Shown here piece by piece: positions 1 through 9,290 of a stretch of 64,000 nt of DNA. The notes beneath the pieces are model-generated. The model worked only from the letters and a program-made list of their open reading frames with translations, was not told the DNA's origin and searched no databases. Position numbers and translations under genes: made by a program. Positions within the stretch are counted from its first letter, which is position 1. Each line of letters begins with the position of its first letter. Source of the DNA: Streptococcus halotolerans (GTDB lineage: Bacteria > Bacillota > Bacilli > Lactobacillales > Streptococcaceae); NCBI RefSeq assembly GCF_001598035.1, contig NZ_CP014835.1, forward strand, positions 682,001 through 746,000, read 5' to 3'.

Positions 1-1823
1 TCAGAAGCCTTGGAAATAGCAATTAAATCACGAATATCTTTCTTGATGGTTTGTGGCACAATGCCATGCTCTTCATTGTAGCGAATCTGGATCTCACGAC
101 GACGAGCAGTTTCATCCATGGCCCGTTGCATTGATTCAGTTATCTTGTCTGCATACATGATGACATGTCCTTCTGAGTTACGAGCAGCACGTCCAATAGT
201 CTGGATAAGACCACGTTCATTTCGAAGAAATCCTTCTTTGTCAGCATCTAAAATCGCTACCAGACTAACTTCTGGAACATCGATCCCCTCACGGAGCAAG
301 TTAATCCCGATAAGAACATCAAAAATACCCAAGCGAAGATCACGGATGATTTCAGTTCGTTCAAGCGTTTTAATATCTGAATGCATGTATTTAACCTTGA
401 CACCCATTTCTTTCAGATAATCTGTCAAATCCTCCGCCATTTTCTTAGTCAGCGTGGTAATAAAGGTACGCTCACCTTTTTCAGATCGTATCGTAATTTC
501 TTCTAGCAAGTCGTCCATTTGTCCCATGGTTGGGCGAACTTCTACTTCTGGATCTAGAAGGCCTGTTGGACGGATGATTTGTTCAATGACAGTATCAGTT
601 TGTTCGTTCTCATAGTCGCCAGGTGTCGCAGATACATAAACGATCTGATGAACATGGCTTTCAAATTCTTCGCGACGAAGCGGACGGTTATCCAAGGCTG
701 ATGGTAAACGAAATCCATAATCAACCAACATCTGTTTGCGAGAACGGTCACCATTATACATGCCCTTGATTTGCCCCATGGTCATGTGGCTCTCATCAAT
801 CATAATCATGAAATCCTCAGGGAAGAAATCCAGAAGTGTATAAGGTGGCTCGCCTTCACTCCGCCCATCCATATGGCGTGAATAGTTTTCGACACCGTTG
901 GTATAGCCCATCTCGCGTAACATCTCAATGTCATATTCCGTTCGTTGTTTGAGGCGTTGGGCTTCTAGGAGTTTGCCTTCTGATTCAAAGACCTTTAGTT
1001 GCTCCTCTAACTCGGCTTGAATTTTGGCAATGGATTGCTCCATGTGCTCATCATTTGTCACAAAGTGAGTGGCAGGAAAGAGCACCAAATGCTCTACCTC
1101 TCCTAGGTTTTTACCTGTCAAACTTTCGATTTCACGAATGCGGTCAATTTCATCACCGAAAAATTCGACACGAAAGGCATGCTCATCACGAGAAGCTGGG
1201 AAAATTTCCACAACATCCCCGCGAACACGAAAACGTCCACGTTGGAAGTCAATATCATTACGTTCAAACTGAATATCTACCAATTGATTTAGCAATTGAT
1301 CACGGGAGATTTCTTGACCTGGGCGCAGAGAAACGGCTGAATCAGCATATTCTTTGGGTGATCCTAAACCATAGATACAAGATACGGAAGCAACAACAAT
1401 CACATCATTTCGCTCCAGAAGCGCTGATGTCGCTGAATGCCTTAATTTATCAATCTCATCATTAACCGAAGAATCCTTCTCAATATAAGTATCAGATGAG
1501 GGGACATAGGCCTCGGGCTGGTAATAATCATAATAGGAAACAAAATATTCCACCGCATTGTCCGGGAAAAACTCTTTAAACTCACCATAGAGCTGACCCG
1601 CCAAGGTTTTATTATGAGCAATAACCAAGGTTGGCTTGTTCACCTTGCTAATGACTTGACTCATGGTATAAGTCTTGCCGGTACCTGTGGCACCAAGTAA
1701 AATTTGAGATTTTTCGCCACCTTCGATATTATCAACTAGCTGCTCAATGGCTTGCGGTTGATCTCCTGAGGGTTGATATTTTGATACTAATTTAAATACA
1801 TTATTTTCTTGTCTATCTATCAT
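1..1823 (-). CDS. uvrB: UvrB, excinuclease ABC subunit B (3' end cut by window edge)
   Basis: UvrB is the helicase-like damage-verifying subunit of the UvrABC nucleotide excision repair complex. About 607 codons are present and the reading frame runs off position 1; the family is about 660 residues, so roughly the last 55, including the C-terminal UvrC-binding helices, are missing here. Visible motifs are Walker A GATGTGKT near residue 45, the beta-hairpin region [10 protein letters not shown], the DESH box and the helicase motif QTIGRAARN. The start ATG at 1823 gives the family N-terminus ([14 protein letters not shown]). It has no Shine-Dalgarno; an extended -10 lies 6 nt upstream, so the mRNA is probably leaderless. 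Identification is secure. Confidence 0.97.
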   Translation of the reverse strand, partial: MIDRQENNVFKLVSKYQPSGDQPQAIEQLVDNIEGGEKSQILLGATGTGKTYTMSQVISKVNKPTLVIAHNKTLAGQLYGEFKEFFPDNAVEYFVSYYDYYQPEAYVPSSDTYIEKDSSVNDEIDKLRHSATSALLERNDVIVVASVSCIYGLGSPKEYADSAVSLRPGQEISRDQLLNQLVDIQFERNDIDFQRGRFRVRGDVVEIFPASRDEHAFRVEFFGDEIDRIREIESLTGKNLGEVEHLVLFPATHFVTNDEHMEQSIAKIQAELEEQLKVFESEGKLLEAQRLKQRTEYDIEMLREMGYTNGVENYSRHMDGRSEGEPPYTLLDFFPEDFMIMIDESHMTMGQIKGMYNGDRSRKQMLVDYGFRLPSALDNRPLRREEFESHVHQIVYVSATPGDYENEQTDTVIEQIIRPTGLLDPEVEVRPTMGQMDDLLEEITIRSEKGERTFITTLTKKMAEDLTDYLKEMGVKVKYMHSDIKTLERTEIIRDLRLGIFDVLIGINLLREGIDVPEVSLVAILDADKEGFLRNERGLIQTIGRAARNSEGHVIMYADKITESMQRAMDETARRREIQIRYNEEHGIVPQTIKKDIRDLIAISKAS

Positions 1824-1829
1824 GCTTCT

Positions 1830-1838
1830 ATTTTATCA
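1830..1838 (-). promoter_or_regulatory. Extended -10 of a leaderless uvrB promoter
   Basis: On the minus strand TGATAAAAT (TGn plus TAAAAT) ends 6 nt before the uvrB ATG, which puts the expected transcription start on or within a few bases of the A of ATG. No ribosome binding site can fit. The -35 is poor, as is usual with extended -10 promoters. The overlapping hexamer TATGAT would give a leader of only about 4 nt. Confidence 0.6.
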
Positions 1839-1987
1839 TAGCCCTTCCTTTTAAGAAGAGAAAAAGATTGTGAACTCAAGCAATTCTTTCCCCAACCATG
1901 CTGATACTGCTAGTTTTGCTTGTCTTTTTAATGGATGACGACTGTTCAATATCAAGCCAGTTTCGTCCGATGTTATTATCATTTTAA

Positions 1988-2006
1988 TAAGTTTTACGAA
2001 AACTTA
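1988..2006. promoter_or_regulatory. 8-bp perfect inverted repeat upstream of glnP
   Basis: TAAGTTTT-ACG-AAAACTTA is a perfect 8-bp palindrome with a 3-bp centre, about 40 bp upstream of the glnP -35. It is not followed by a T run, so an operator is more likely than a terminator. The binding protein is unknown; it resembles but does not fit a CodY box. Confidence 0.4.
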
Positions 2007-2015
2007 ATCTTGTCA

Positions 2016-2032
2016 TGTTAGGTTTTATCACA
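2016..2032 (+). promoter_or_regulatory. GlnR box upstream of glnPQ
   Basis: TGTTA-N7-TCACA matches the GlnR/TnrA consensus TGTNA-N7-TNACA at every defined position and sits 16 bp upstream of the glnP -35 hexamer. GlnR represses glutamine uptake and synthesis genes in streptococci when glutamine is plentiful, so this supports assignment of the transporter to nitrogen control. Confidence 0.75.
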
Positions 2033-2048
2033 CAACACCCTTCAAATC

Positions 2049-2077
2049 TTGCTATCTTGTTAATATTTTGCTATAAT
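2049..2077 (+). promoter_or_regulatory. glnPQ promoter
   Basis: TTGCTA, a 17-bp spacer and TATAAT (2072-2077); a second TATAAT at 2082-2087 could shift the start slightly. It lies downstream of the GlnR box and 33 nt before the chosen glnP start. Confidence 0.75.
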
Positions 2078-2109
2078 GAGCTATAATTTTTTTATATAAG
2101 GAGATGAAC

Positions 2110-4290
2110 ATGAAGACGAAATTTAAAGCATTTCTATTAACGCTTGTTTCTGTTTTCTTTGTGTTCGGTGCTCGTGTCGCCGCTGATACGATTGACGTTG
2201 TCTCTGACACCGCTTATGCACCATTTGAATTCAAAGATTCCGACCAAATTTACAAAGGGATTGATGTTGATATTATCAACGAGGTCGCCAAACGTAAGAA
2301 TTGGGATGTTAATATGACTTTTCCTGGCTTTGATGCCGCAGTAAATGCTGTACAAGCTGGCCAAGCAGATGCCTTGATGGCTGGTACAACAGTTACTGAA
2401 CCTCGTAAAAAAGTCTTTACATTCTCTGACACTTACTATGATACTGCTGTTGTCCTATATACTAAAAAAGGGAAAACTATTTCAAAATATAGCCAATTAA
2501 AAGGCAAAACAGTTGGTGTCAAAAATGGTACTGCTTCCCAAACTTTCTTAGATAAAATCCATAAAAAATATCACTTTAAAGTTAAAACATTTGACACTAG
2601 TGATCTTATGAATAACAGTCTTGATTCTGGTTCTGTTGATGCCGCTATGGATGATGAACCTGTTGTTCAATTTGCTATTAAACAAGGCAAGGATTACGCT
2701 ATCAAAATGGATGGCGAGAAAGTCGGTAGTTTTGCTTTTGGCGTCAAAAAAGGAAGTCAGTATGAGTACCTTGTCAAGGATTTCAATGAAGCGTTTGCTG
2801 AAATGAAAAAAGATGGTACCTATGATGACATCATGACTAAATGGCTCGGTAAAGCTGCAACCATTGCTAAGCTAAGTTCCACTGGTGATGCGAACGCTAA
2901 GGCAGAGCCCCAAAAAGAACAATATGTGATCGCATCGGATACTTCTTTTGCACCATTTGAATACCAAGATGACGCTGGTAAATACACTGGTTTTGACATG
3001 GACTTAATCAAAGCCATCGCTAAGCAGCAAGGCTTTAAAATCAAAATTAACAATGTTGGCTTCGATGCTGCTCTTAACGCCGTGCAATCTAGCCAAGCTG
3101 ATGGTGCTATCGCTGGTATGACTATTACCGAAGAGCGTAAAGGAACGTTTGATTTCTCAGATCCTTACTACACGACTAATATCATTCTTGCCATCAAAAA
3201 AGGAACTGATATTTCTTCCTATAAAGATTTAAAAGGGAAAACAGTCGGTGCCAAGAACGGAACGTCTTCTTACGATTTCCTCGCTAATAAAAAAGAGAAA
3301 TACGGCTACAAACTAAAAGCATTTGACGAAGCGTCCACCATGTATGACAGCTTGAACTCAGGTTCTATCGATGCGCTTATGGATGATGAACCAGTCTTAG
3401 CATATGCCATTCAACAAGGTCGTCAGTTCGAAACGCCTATCAAAGGAGAGCCTTCTGGTCAGGTTGGATTTGCCGTTAAAAAGGGAACTGACACAGAACT
3501 CATTGAAATGTTTAATAATGGTATGGCTGCTCTTAAAGAAGATGGCACTTACGACAAACTTGTTAAAAAATACCTTGCTACTTCAACAACCTCTAACAAT
3601 AAAGAGGAAAAAACTATTGATGAAACAACGATTCTTGGTCTCATCAAAAACAATTACAAACAACTTCTTTCTGGCCTTGGAACGACCGTTAGCCTAACGC
3701 TGATTTCATTTGCCATTGCTATGGTTATCGGAATTATCTTTGGCATGATGGCTGTCGCTCCAAATAAAACACTACGTGTCATTTCAACTGTTTTCGTTGA
3801 CGTGGTGCGTGGTATCCCACTTATGATTGTAGCTGCCTTCATTTTCTGGGGAATCCCTAATCTTATCGAAAGCATTACAGGCCAACAATCACCTATCAAT
3901 GACTTTGTTGCCGCAACGATTGCCCTTTCTTTAAATGGTGGTGCTTATATTGCTGAAATTGTACGTGGTGGTATTGAAGCTGTTCCTATTGGACAGATGG
4001 AAGCTAGCCGAAGTCTCGGTGTCTCTTACAAAACAACTATGCGTAAGGTTATTCTACCCCAAGCTGTTAAACTAATGCTTCCAAACTTCATCAACCAATT
4101 TGTTATTTCTTTGAAGGATACCACCATCGTATCAGCTATTGGTTTAGTGGAACTTTTCCAAACAGGTAAGATTATCATTGCTCGTAACTACCAATCTTTC
4201 CGGATGTATGCAATCCTTGCAATCATTTATCTAGTCATCATTACTCTATTGACTAAGTTGGCAAAACGTTTAGAAAAGAGGCTTAAATAA
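2110..4290 (+). CDS. glnP: GlnP, glutamine ABC transporter: two substrate-binding domains fused to the permease
   Basis: Imports glutamine (possibly also glutamate or asparagine) as the membrane half of GlnPQ. The protein has a signal sequence (about residues 1-26), two tandem SBP_bac_3 substrate-binding domains (about 27-255 and 270-490, each containing DSGSVDA/NSGSIDA and MDDEPV), and a membrane permease domain (about 515-726) with the EAA-type loop around [12 protein letters not shown]. Tandem receptor domains fused to the permease are known from lactococcal GlnPQ. ATG at 2110 is chosen over ATG at 2104 because AAGGAG (2098-2103) abuts the first and lies 6 nt from the second. The stop overlaps the glnQ start by 1 nt. 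Confidence 0.95.
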   Translation: MKTKFKAFLLTLVSVFFVFGARVAADTIDVVSDTAYAPFEFKDSDQIYKGIDVDIINEVAKRKNWDVNMTFPGFDAAVNAVQAGQADALMAGTTVTEPRKKVFTFSDTYYDTAVVLYTKKGKTISKYSQLKGKTVGVKNGTASQTFLDKIHKKYHFKVKTFDTSDLMNNSLDSGSVDAAMDDEPVVQFAIKQGKDYAIKMDGEKVGSFAFGVKKGSQYEYLVKDFNEAFAEMKKDGTYDDIMTKWLGKAATIAKLSSTGDANAKAEPQKEQYVIASDTSFAPFEYQDDAGKYTGFDMDLIKAIAKQQGFKIKINNVGFDAALNAVQSSQADGAIAGMTITEERKGTFDFSDPYYTTNIILAIKKGTDISSYKDLKGKTVGAKNGTSSYDFLANKKEKYGYKLKAFDEASTMYDSLNSGSIDALMDDEPVLAYAIQQGRQFETPIKGEPSGQVGFAVKKGTDTELIEMFNNGMAALKEDGTYDKLVKKYLATSTTSNNKEEKTIDETTILGLIKNNYKQLLSGLGTTVSLTLISFAIAMVIGIIFGMMAVAPNKTLRVISTVFVDVVRGIPLMIVAAFIFWGIPNLIESITGQQSPINDFVAATIALSLNGGAYIAEIVRGGIEAVPIGQMEASRSLGVSYKTTMRKVILPQAVKLMLPNFINQFVISLKDTTIVSAIGLVELFQTGKIIIARNYQSFRMYAILAIIYLVIITLLTKLAKRLEKRLK

Positions 4291-5030
4291 TGGCAGAATT
4301 AAAAATCGATGTCCAAGATTTACACAAATCCTATGGCGATAACGAAGTTTTAAAAGGAATTAATGCTAAATTTTACGAAGGTGATGTGGTTTGTATCATC
4401 GGTCCTTCTGGATCAGGAAAATCAACCTTCCTTCGCACTCTTAATCTATTAGAAACCATTACAAGTGGTAATGTTGTCGTTGATGGCTTTGAGCTTTCCG
4501 ACCCCAAAACAAATATTGATAAAGCTCGTGAAAACATCGGCATGGTGTTCCAACACTTCAACTTATTCCCCCACATGACTGTTCTTGAAAATATCATGTT
4601 TGGACCAATTGAACTTGGTAAATTAGGAAAAGCTGAGGCTGAAAAACAAGGAATGGACCTCCTTGAAAAAGTTGGGCTGGCTGAAAAACGGGATGCTCTT
4701 CCAGATAGTTTGTCTGGCGGGCAGAAACAACGTGTAGCCATTGCTCGTTCATTAGCAATGAATCCTGATATCATGCTCTTTGATGAACCCACTTCTGCCC
4801 TTGACCCTGAAATGGTTGGGGATGTTCTTAACGTTATGAAAGATCTAGCAGAGCAAGGCATGACCATGTTAATTGTGACCCATGAGATGGGATTTGCCCG
4901 TCAAGTTGCCAATCGTGTTATCTTTACCGATGGTGGTCAATTTATCGAGGATGGTACACCAGAACAAATCTTTGATAACCCACAACACCCACGACTTAAA
5001 GACTTCCTTGATAAGGTTCTCAGTCATTAA
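4290..5030 (+). CDS. glnQ: GlnQ, glutamine ABC transporter ATPase
   Basis: The 246-residue ATPase that powers GlnP. It has Walker [10 protein letters not shown] (about 38-46), Q-loop FQHFNLF, signature LSGGQKQR, Walker B MLFDEP and the switch His in VTHEM, the layout typical of polar amino acid transporter ATPases. Its ATG overlaps the glnP stop (TAATG), so translation is coupled and the two form one operon ending at the hairpin just downstream. No second copy of this pair is seen in the window. Confidence 0.96.
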   Translation: MAELKIDVQDLHKSYGDNEVLKGINAKFYEGDVVCIIGPSGSGKSTFLRTLNLLETITSGNVVVDGFELSDPKTNIDKARENIGMVFQHFNLFPHMTVLENIMFGPIELGKLGKAEAEKQGMDLLEKVGLAEKRDALPDSLSGGQKQRVAIARSLAMNPDIMLFDEPTSALDPEMVGDVLNVMKDLAEQGMTMLIVTHEMGFARQVANRVIFTDGGQFIEDGTPEQIFDNPQHPRLKDFLDKVLSH

Positions 5031-5031
5031 G

Positions 5032-5069
5032 AAAAAAGCTTTCAAGTTTCATAACTTGAAGGCTTTTTT
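5032..5069. terminator. Bidirectional terminator between glnQ and the convergent kinase gene
   Basis: A-rich arm, stem (GC.TTCAAGT / ACTTGAA.GC) and T6 tract directly after the glnQ stop. The hairpin works in both directions and overlaps the last codons of the converging gene (stop at 5049). Confidence 0.85.
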
Positions 5070-5555
5070 GATGTTTTGTAAAAATGCTTCTGACTCTTCT
5101 CTGCTTATAAGATGATACACTTTTTTCTGGGGAAATCTATCCATTAAAGCTAAAATGTTAGGACGGCTCTTCTCAGGAAATTGTTTGATAAAGTCTAAAA
5201 ACTCTAAATCGATTTCTGTCTCAACCCAAGGCATATCCGGTCTAACAGTCCCGATTCTCTTCGTCACTCCTTCTATACAGGTGTCCAATGGGAAATCGAG
5301 AAAGATAATCGTATCGCACGCTTCAAAGCGCAAATCTAATGTGCTGCCATAATTACCGTCAATAATCCAAGAATCTTGCTTTAAAACCGTTTTTTGACGT
5401 TCTAGAAAAACGTCAGGTTCAACAGTGGTTTTGTCAGCATTCCAATTCATTAAATCCAAATGATGTAAGGGAAGTTTGGTTAGCTCTGCTAATCTTCTGG
5501 CTAAGGTGGACTTGCCCGAACCAGGACACCCAATAATGATAATTTTCTTCATCAT
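5049..5555 (-). CDS. P-loop nucleotide kinase-like protein (DNA topology modulation/FlaR-like)
   Basis: A 168-residue adenylate-kinase-fold protein with Walker A GCPGSGKST (about 9-17), the element HHLDLMNWN, and IDGNYGSTLDLR, a set shared with proteins annotated 'DNA topology modulation protein FlaR' and with small AAA_18 kinases. Substrate and role are not established; the FlaR name comes from old genetics and should not be read as function. It converges on glnQ and is monocistronic. Two adjacent ATGs (5555 and 5552) are possible; neither has a strong Shine-Dalgarno. Confidence 0.8.
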   Translation of the reverse strand: MMKKIIIIGCPGSGKSTLARRLAELTKLPLHHLDLMNWNADKTTVEPDVFLERQKTVLKQDSWIIDGNYGSTLDLRFEACDTIIFLDFPLDTCIEGVTKRIGTVRPDMPWVETEIDLEFLDFIKQFPEKSRPNILALMDRFPQKKVYHLISREESEAFLQNIKKAFKL

Positions 5556-5570
5556 TCTATCATACCAAAA

Positions 5571-5599
5571 TTGACACCGTTTGCAAAATATGCTATAGT
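5571..5599 (+). promoter_or_regulatory. Strong promoter of the ABC-F attenuator leader
   Basis: TTGACA, a 17-bp spacer and TATAGT, near consensus. It starts a leader of roughly 290 nt in front of the ABC-F gene. Confidence 0.85.
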
Positions 5600-5630
5600 C
5601 AATTCAATAAGATTTGGAGGTAAGGAGCAC

Positions 5631-5642
5631 ATGATTCACTAA
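5631..5642 (+). CDS. Three-residue leader peptide (Met-Ile-His) of the ABC-F gene
   Basis: ATG ATT CAC TAA is preceded by two overlapping Shine-Dalgarno sequences, GGAGG (5616-5620) and AAGGAG (5622-5626), far stronger than needed by chance. Very short upstream ORFs are known sensors in front of ABC-F resistance genes: a drug-stalled ribosome on the leader changes RNA folding. Here the ORF lies 200 nt before a strong terminator hairpin. The sequence supports a translated minigene; that it stalls ribosomes is inference. Confidence 0.6.
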   Translation: MIH

Positions 5643-5658
5643 GTTTCAAAATACGATA

Positions 5659-5670
5659 GCTTTATCAAGT
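5659..5670 (+). promoter_or_regulatory. Candidate antiterminator strand
   Basis: GCTTTATCAAGT can pair along all 12 positions (one G-U) with 5852-5863, the core of the terminator upstream of the ABC-F gene. In the ribosome-free RNA it could instead be held in a weak local hairpin (5647-5651 with 5670-5674 and 5655-5658 with 5663-5666) whose left arm a ribosome stalled on the MIH peptide would cover. Confidence 0.5.
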
Positions 5671-5843
5671 TTTGTCTTTTAGTGTGCCCTTTTGTACCTG
5701 TTTTCAAATGCTAATCTTTCGTACTCTTCTAAAGTCAATGGAGACCTTGCTGACTTGATTGAATGACCTTCAGTTCTATCGACAGCAGCATTTTCTGGTC
5801 TTAATTTGATTTTCGTTGACTATCAGGTCTCTTTGCATACTCA

Positions 5844-5874
5844 AACTCTCTACTTGATAAAGTAGGGAGTTTTT
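5844..5874 (+). terminator. Attenuator terminator in the ABC-F leader
   Basis: AACTCTCTACTT and AAGTAGGGAGTT form a 12-bp stem (one G-U) around the loop GATA, followed directly by a T run. It ends only 11 nt before the ABC-F Shine-Dalgarno (5885-5892), so it must be read through for expression from the leader promoter. Confidence 0.8.
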
Positions 5875-5897
5875 AGCTTGTTTAAAAGGAGGCATTT

Positions 5898-7406
5898 ATG
5901 TTACAAACGCAACATCTTACCCTAACCCATCAAAAAGACTTGCAGGATTTAGTTAATAATCTTGATTTGGTGGTTAACGAGGGTGATAAACTAGCCATTA
6001 TCGGTGAAGAAGGGACTGGTAAATCCAGCCTTATCAAAGCGCTCATAGACCCTGCTGCTGTGTCCGACTACATCAATGTAGAAGGAAACATCATAAATCA
6101 ATTTCATCGTATCGGTTACTTACCACAAAGTCTAACTTCAGATCAACTGAAACAAAGGGTAACTGATTTTCTTTATGGGAACATAGACTACAGCACTTTC
6201 GACTTCTCTTTATTTTACAGAATGGCTGAGCGTTTTCATCTTGATGTAGAGCGATTCGAGGATAATGATCAGACTCTATCTAGTTTATCAGGCGGGGAAA
6301 AATTAAAGATCCAATTATTAAAAATTTTAGCACAGGATCCTGATTTGCTAATCTTAGATGAGCCATCTAGTGACTTGGATCAAGATAGTATTGCTTGGTT
6401 AGAACACTTTATTGCTCAATCGAATAAGACGATTATTTTTATTTCTCACGACGAAGCCTTTTTAGAACAGACAGCTACTGCTGTTCTTCATTTAGAGTTG
6501 CTAAAAAAGCGTTCCGAACCGCGCGCTAGCTATTTCAAAGGTGGCTATAGTGACTATACAGAAAATCGGAGAGAGACTTTTGAACGCCAACTGCAACGAG
6601 CCAACAAGGAAAGAGAGGAACATCAAGATCGTATGGCTCGCAGTCACCGTATTCATCAAAGCGTAGAGCACCAACTTCGTCATACTAAAAATGATGTCGC
6701 AGGTCGTTTATTAGCTAAAAAACTAAACACCATTCTTTCCCAAGAAAAACGTTACGCCAAGGAGGCCGAAAAGTTTACGGAAATTCCGCAAGATATGGAT
6801 GCTATCGACCTCTTCTTTTCAGAAATCTCTCCCCTTTCCACAAACAAAATCCTGATCAATTGGGCAGAACAACCCCTTGAAACCGGTCAAACGATTAACT
6901 TACTGATTAAAGGACAAGACAAGATAGTTATCACTGGTCCCAATGGCGTTGGTAAAACTGGCCTTCTCAAACAAATCTTGAACGAACTATCTTCTAGATC
7001 AGATGTATCCCTGGGCTACATGCCCCAACATTATGATGAGTTTTTAAACCACAATCTTTCTACTCTTGACTTTCTAACTGACGTTACTGAGCCAGAAAAA
7101 GCAAGAACGCTACTAGCAAGCCTTCAATTCACAAGAGATGAAATCTCGCATTCCTTAATAGACTTATCTGGCGGTCAAAAGGCCAAACTCTTCTTAGCTA
7201 AAATGGTTTTAGCGGGTAATAATGTGCTAGTCTTAGATGAGCCAACTCGACATTTTTCTCCGACCAGTCAGCCCATTATCCGAGAAATACTCCGAGACTT
7301 TCCAGGTGCCATCATTAGCGCTTCACATGACAGAAACTATATTAAAGAAATTGCTCGAACTAGCTATCAGCTAACTCCCAAAAAACTCGAACAAATAAGA
7401 CAATGA
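5898..7406 (+). CDS. ABC-F ATPase of the antibiotic-resistance (Lsa/Lmo0919-like) type
   Basis: A soluble twin-ATPase protein of 502 residues. Such proteins bind the ribosomal E site and dislodge lincosamide, streptogramin A or pleuromutilin type drugs. Domain 1 has Walker A GEEGTGKSS (about 36-44) and signature LSGGE; a charged linker helix pair follows (about 215-285); domain 2 has GPNGVGKT, LSGGQ and DEPTRHFSP. The DEPTR-xSP sequence in the second Walker B is typical of Lsa/Lmo0919-like members and unlike the housekeeping ABC-F at 20639-22558. RBS AAAGGAGG precedes the ATG. The leader with an upstream minigene and terminator supports drug-inducible expression. The drug spectrum cannot be read from sequence. 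Confidence 0.85.
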   Translation: MLQTQHLTLTHQKDLQDLVNNLDLVVNEGDKLAIIGEEGTGKSSLIKALIDPAAVSDYINVEGNIINQFHRIGYLPQSLTSDQLKQRVTDFLYGNIDYSTFDFSLFYRMAERFHLDVERFEDNDQTLSSLSGGEKLKIQLLKILAQDPDLLILDEPSSDLDQDSIAWLEHFIAQSNKTIIFISHDEAFLEQTATAVLHLELLKKRSEPRASYFKGGYSDYTENRRETFERQLQRANKEREEHQDRMARSHRIHQSVEHQLRHTKNDVAGRLLAKKLNTILSQEKRYAKEAEKFTEIPQDMDAIDLFFSEISPLSTNKILINWAEQPLETGQTINLLIKGQDKIVITGPNGVGKTGLLKQILNELSSRSDVSLGYMPQHYDEFLNHNLSTLDFLTDVTEPEKARTLLASLQFTRDEISHSLIDLSGGQKAKLFLAKMVLAGNNVLVLDEPTRHFSPTSQPIIREILRDFPGAIISASHDRNYIKEIARTSYQLTPKKLEQIRQ

Positions 7407-7466
7407 CATTTCCCAAATACGGCCAATCTGATAAAATAGAATAATCCTATCAACAGAAAGTATCCT

Positions 7467-9224
7467 ATGATTATCAAACTTCTTGCTGTCTTACATGACA
7501 TCTACAAACATGTTATCGTATACAGTCTTCGCACGGCTTTTTTACAGGTAACTATAACCATTGGTGGCTCTTATTTACTTTCCTGGCTTTTCCGTGGCAT
7601 TTTAGTAACCTCGGGGTTTCCTGGCTTATCTATGGATAATATCCATAGCTTTTTGGCTAATCCATTGACGTTTTTACTCCTACTGATTTATTTACTTGTA
7701 CTAGCCTTTCTTGTTTTTATAGAATTCTCTTTTCTTGTTGAAATACTACGTTACAAAGATACTCCTTTAGAATTGGGATTTGACTACTTTAAAACCGATT
7801 GTAAAAACTTTATTAACAGCATCAGGGGACGACATTTCTTTGCCTTTCTGTCGTATCTGCTGATGACCATTCCAGTGCTTCGTTTTTTCTTCTCATCCGC
7901 TCTTATTGAAAGACTCTATATTCCTGAATTTATCATTGGAGAATTGCAAAAATCTCAATCTGGTCAAGTAGGGCTCTTTATCGTCTACGCTCTACTCTTT
8001 TATATCAATAGTCGATTAGTCTACACACTCCCTTTAACCGTTACTCGCAAGGAGAGTTCTTTCACTGATAACCTCAAAACCAGTTGGCAAATGACTGCGG
8101 GGCGATCCTTACTAACCCTCATTGGATTGGCAGTTATTGCCGGAACCATTACACTGCTATCCATGATAGCAGCAGGTCTTTTGCTGGGGAGCCTTTCTCT
8201 TCTTTTTAGGGGAAATAGCGGTACAGAGGTATTAGCTCAAACTATTTTAGTCAGTCTGACTTGGTTAATCCTATTTGCTGCAAGTCTTTTGATTAAGCTA
8301 GCTTCCTTGGCTTATCTCATTCTAGAACTTGAACAAAATGATATTCTTGACGTCAAACCAAGTCCCCAACGTCGAAAAAGCCGTTGGGTGCGACTGCTTC
8401 TTTTAAATATCATCGTTGCTTTTGGAGCTTTCTTTTACTATGCCAATCGACTTGGCAATGGGGACCCAGAAAAGGTTAACATTATCGCTCATCGTGGCTA
8501 TGTTGACAAGGCCGTTGAAAATTCGATGGAGGGTCTGAAAGCTTCTAAAAAAGCAGGGGCAGATATGGTTGAGATTGATGTTCTAATGACAAAGGATAAA
8601 CAATTTATCATTAATCATGATGATGACCTTAGGCGTCTTTCTGGCCAAGCCAAGCGAGTCAGTCAATCCAAAGCAAAGGATATCATCGGTCAAACTCTTA
8701 GACAAAATGAACACACTAGCCAAATCGTCTCTTTCCAAAGATTTTTAGAAGAAGCTCAGAAGTTAAACTTACCTCTGTTGATTGAATTAAAACCTACGAA
8801 ACATCAACCAGACTATGCCGAATATTTCCTAAAAGAATTAAGCAAGGTTTCACCCCATCCCCAAAATCAATTCATGTCTTTGGATTTAAAGCTTATCGAA
8901 ACGATTGAGAAAAAACGCCCTGATCTTAAAACCGGGCATGTGATCACTTTTCAATTTGGAGACTTTATCAGTGATAAGGTTGACTTCTATGCTCTTGAAG
9001 AATTTTCATACACTAATCACATCGCTAAATTAGCTCGCAATAAACACAAGGATTTATACATTTGGACTATCAATGACCAAAAGCAATTAGCAAGATACTT
9101 AAAAACACCTATTGATGGGATTATCACAGACTACCCTAATAAAGCTCGCTACGAACAGAAGCATATGACAAATAAGCCACAAGATTATTTAACGTTTTTG
9201 ATGAGATTATACCATTTAGACTAA
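7467..9224 (+). CDS. Membrane glycerophosphodiester phosphodiesterase
   Basis: A 585-residue two-part protein. The N-terminal third to half (about 1-335) is a polytopic membrane domain with roughly eight hydrophobic segments, as in the GDPD membrane-domain family. The C-terminal part (about 340-570) is a GDPD catalytic domain with AHRG, the following ENS, EIDV, NHDD and IELKP motifs that hold the metal site and the catalytic histidines. It would hydrolyse glycerophosphodiesters or lipid-derived substrates such as lipoteichoic acid turnover products, probably outside the membrane. The RBS is weak (AGAAAG). It follows the ABC-F gene by 60 nt and ends at a strong hairpin. Confidence 0.9.
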   Translation: MIIKLLAVLHDIYKHVIVYSLRTAFLQVTITIGGSYLLSWLFRGILVTSGFPGLSMDNIHSFLANPLTFLLLLIYLLVLAFLVFIEFSFLVEILRYKDTPLELGFDYFKTDCKNFINSIRGRHFFAFLSYLLMTIPVLRFFFSSALIERLYIPEFIIGELQKSQSGQVGLFIVYALLFYINSRLVYTLPLTVTRKESSFTDNLKTSWQMTAGRSLLTLIGLAVIAGTITLLSMIAAGLLLGSLSLLFRGNSGTEVLAQTILVSLTWLILFAASLLIKLASLAYLILELEQNDILDVKPSPQRRKSRWVRLLLLNIIVAFGAFFYYANRLGNGDPEKVNIIAHRGYVDKAVENSMEGLKASKKAGADMVEIDVLMTKDKQFIINHDDDLRRLSGQAKRVSQSKAKDIIGQTLRQNEHTSQIVSFQRFLEEAQKLNLPLLIELKPTKHQPDYAEYFLKELSKVSPHPQNQFMSLDLKLIETIEKKRPDLKTGHVITFQFGDFISDKVDFYALEEFSYTNHIAKLARNKHKDLYIWTINDQKQLARYLKTPIDGIITDYPNKARYEQKHMTNKPQDYLTFLMRLYHLD

Positions 9225-9228
9225 ATGT

Positions 9229-9290
9229 AAAAAAGCACTATCATTTCTATAATGGGACAAACCCACTCTGTAGAGATAATAGGGCTTTTT
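9229..9290 (+). terminator. Terminator after the glycerophosphodiesterase
   Basis: AAAAAGC..CTAT..AT..TCTA pairs with TAGA.AT.ATAG..GCTTTTT around an apical GGG/CCC segment, ending in T5. The A-rich left arm would also let it work on the opposite strand. Confidence 0.8.

Noticed and set aside
1055..1465. Plus-strand ORFs opposite uvrB
   Set aside because: They lie wholly inside the well-conserved uvrB frame, lack an RBS and encode unlikely His/Arg-rich sequence.
5591..5608. TATAGTCAATTCAATAAG near the ABC-F promoter as a third MITE end
   Set aside because: Only one end-like match, no partner end 106 bp away, and the bases are explained by the -10 box.
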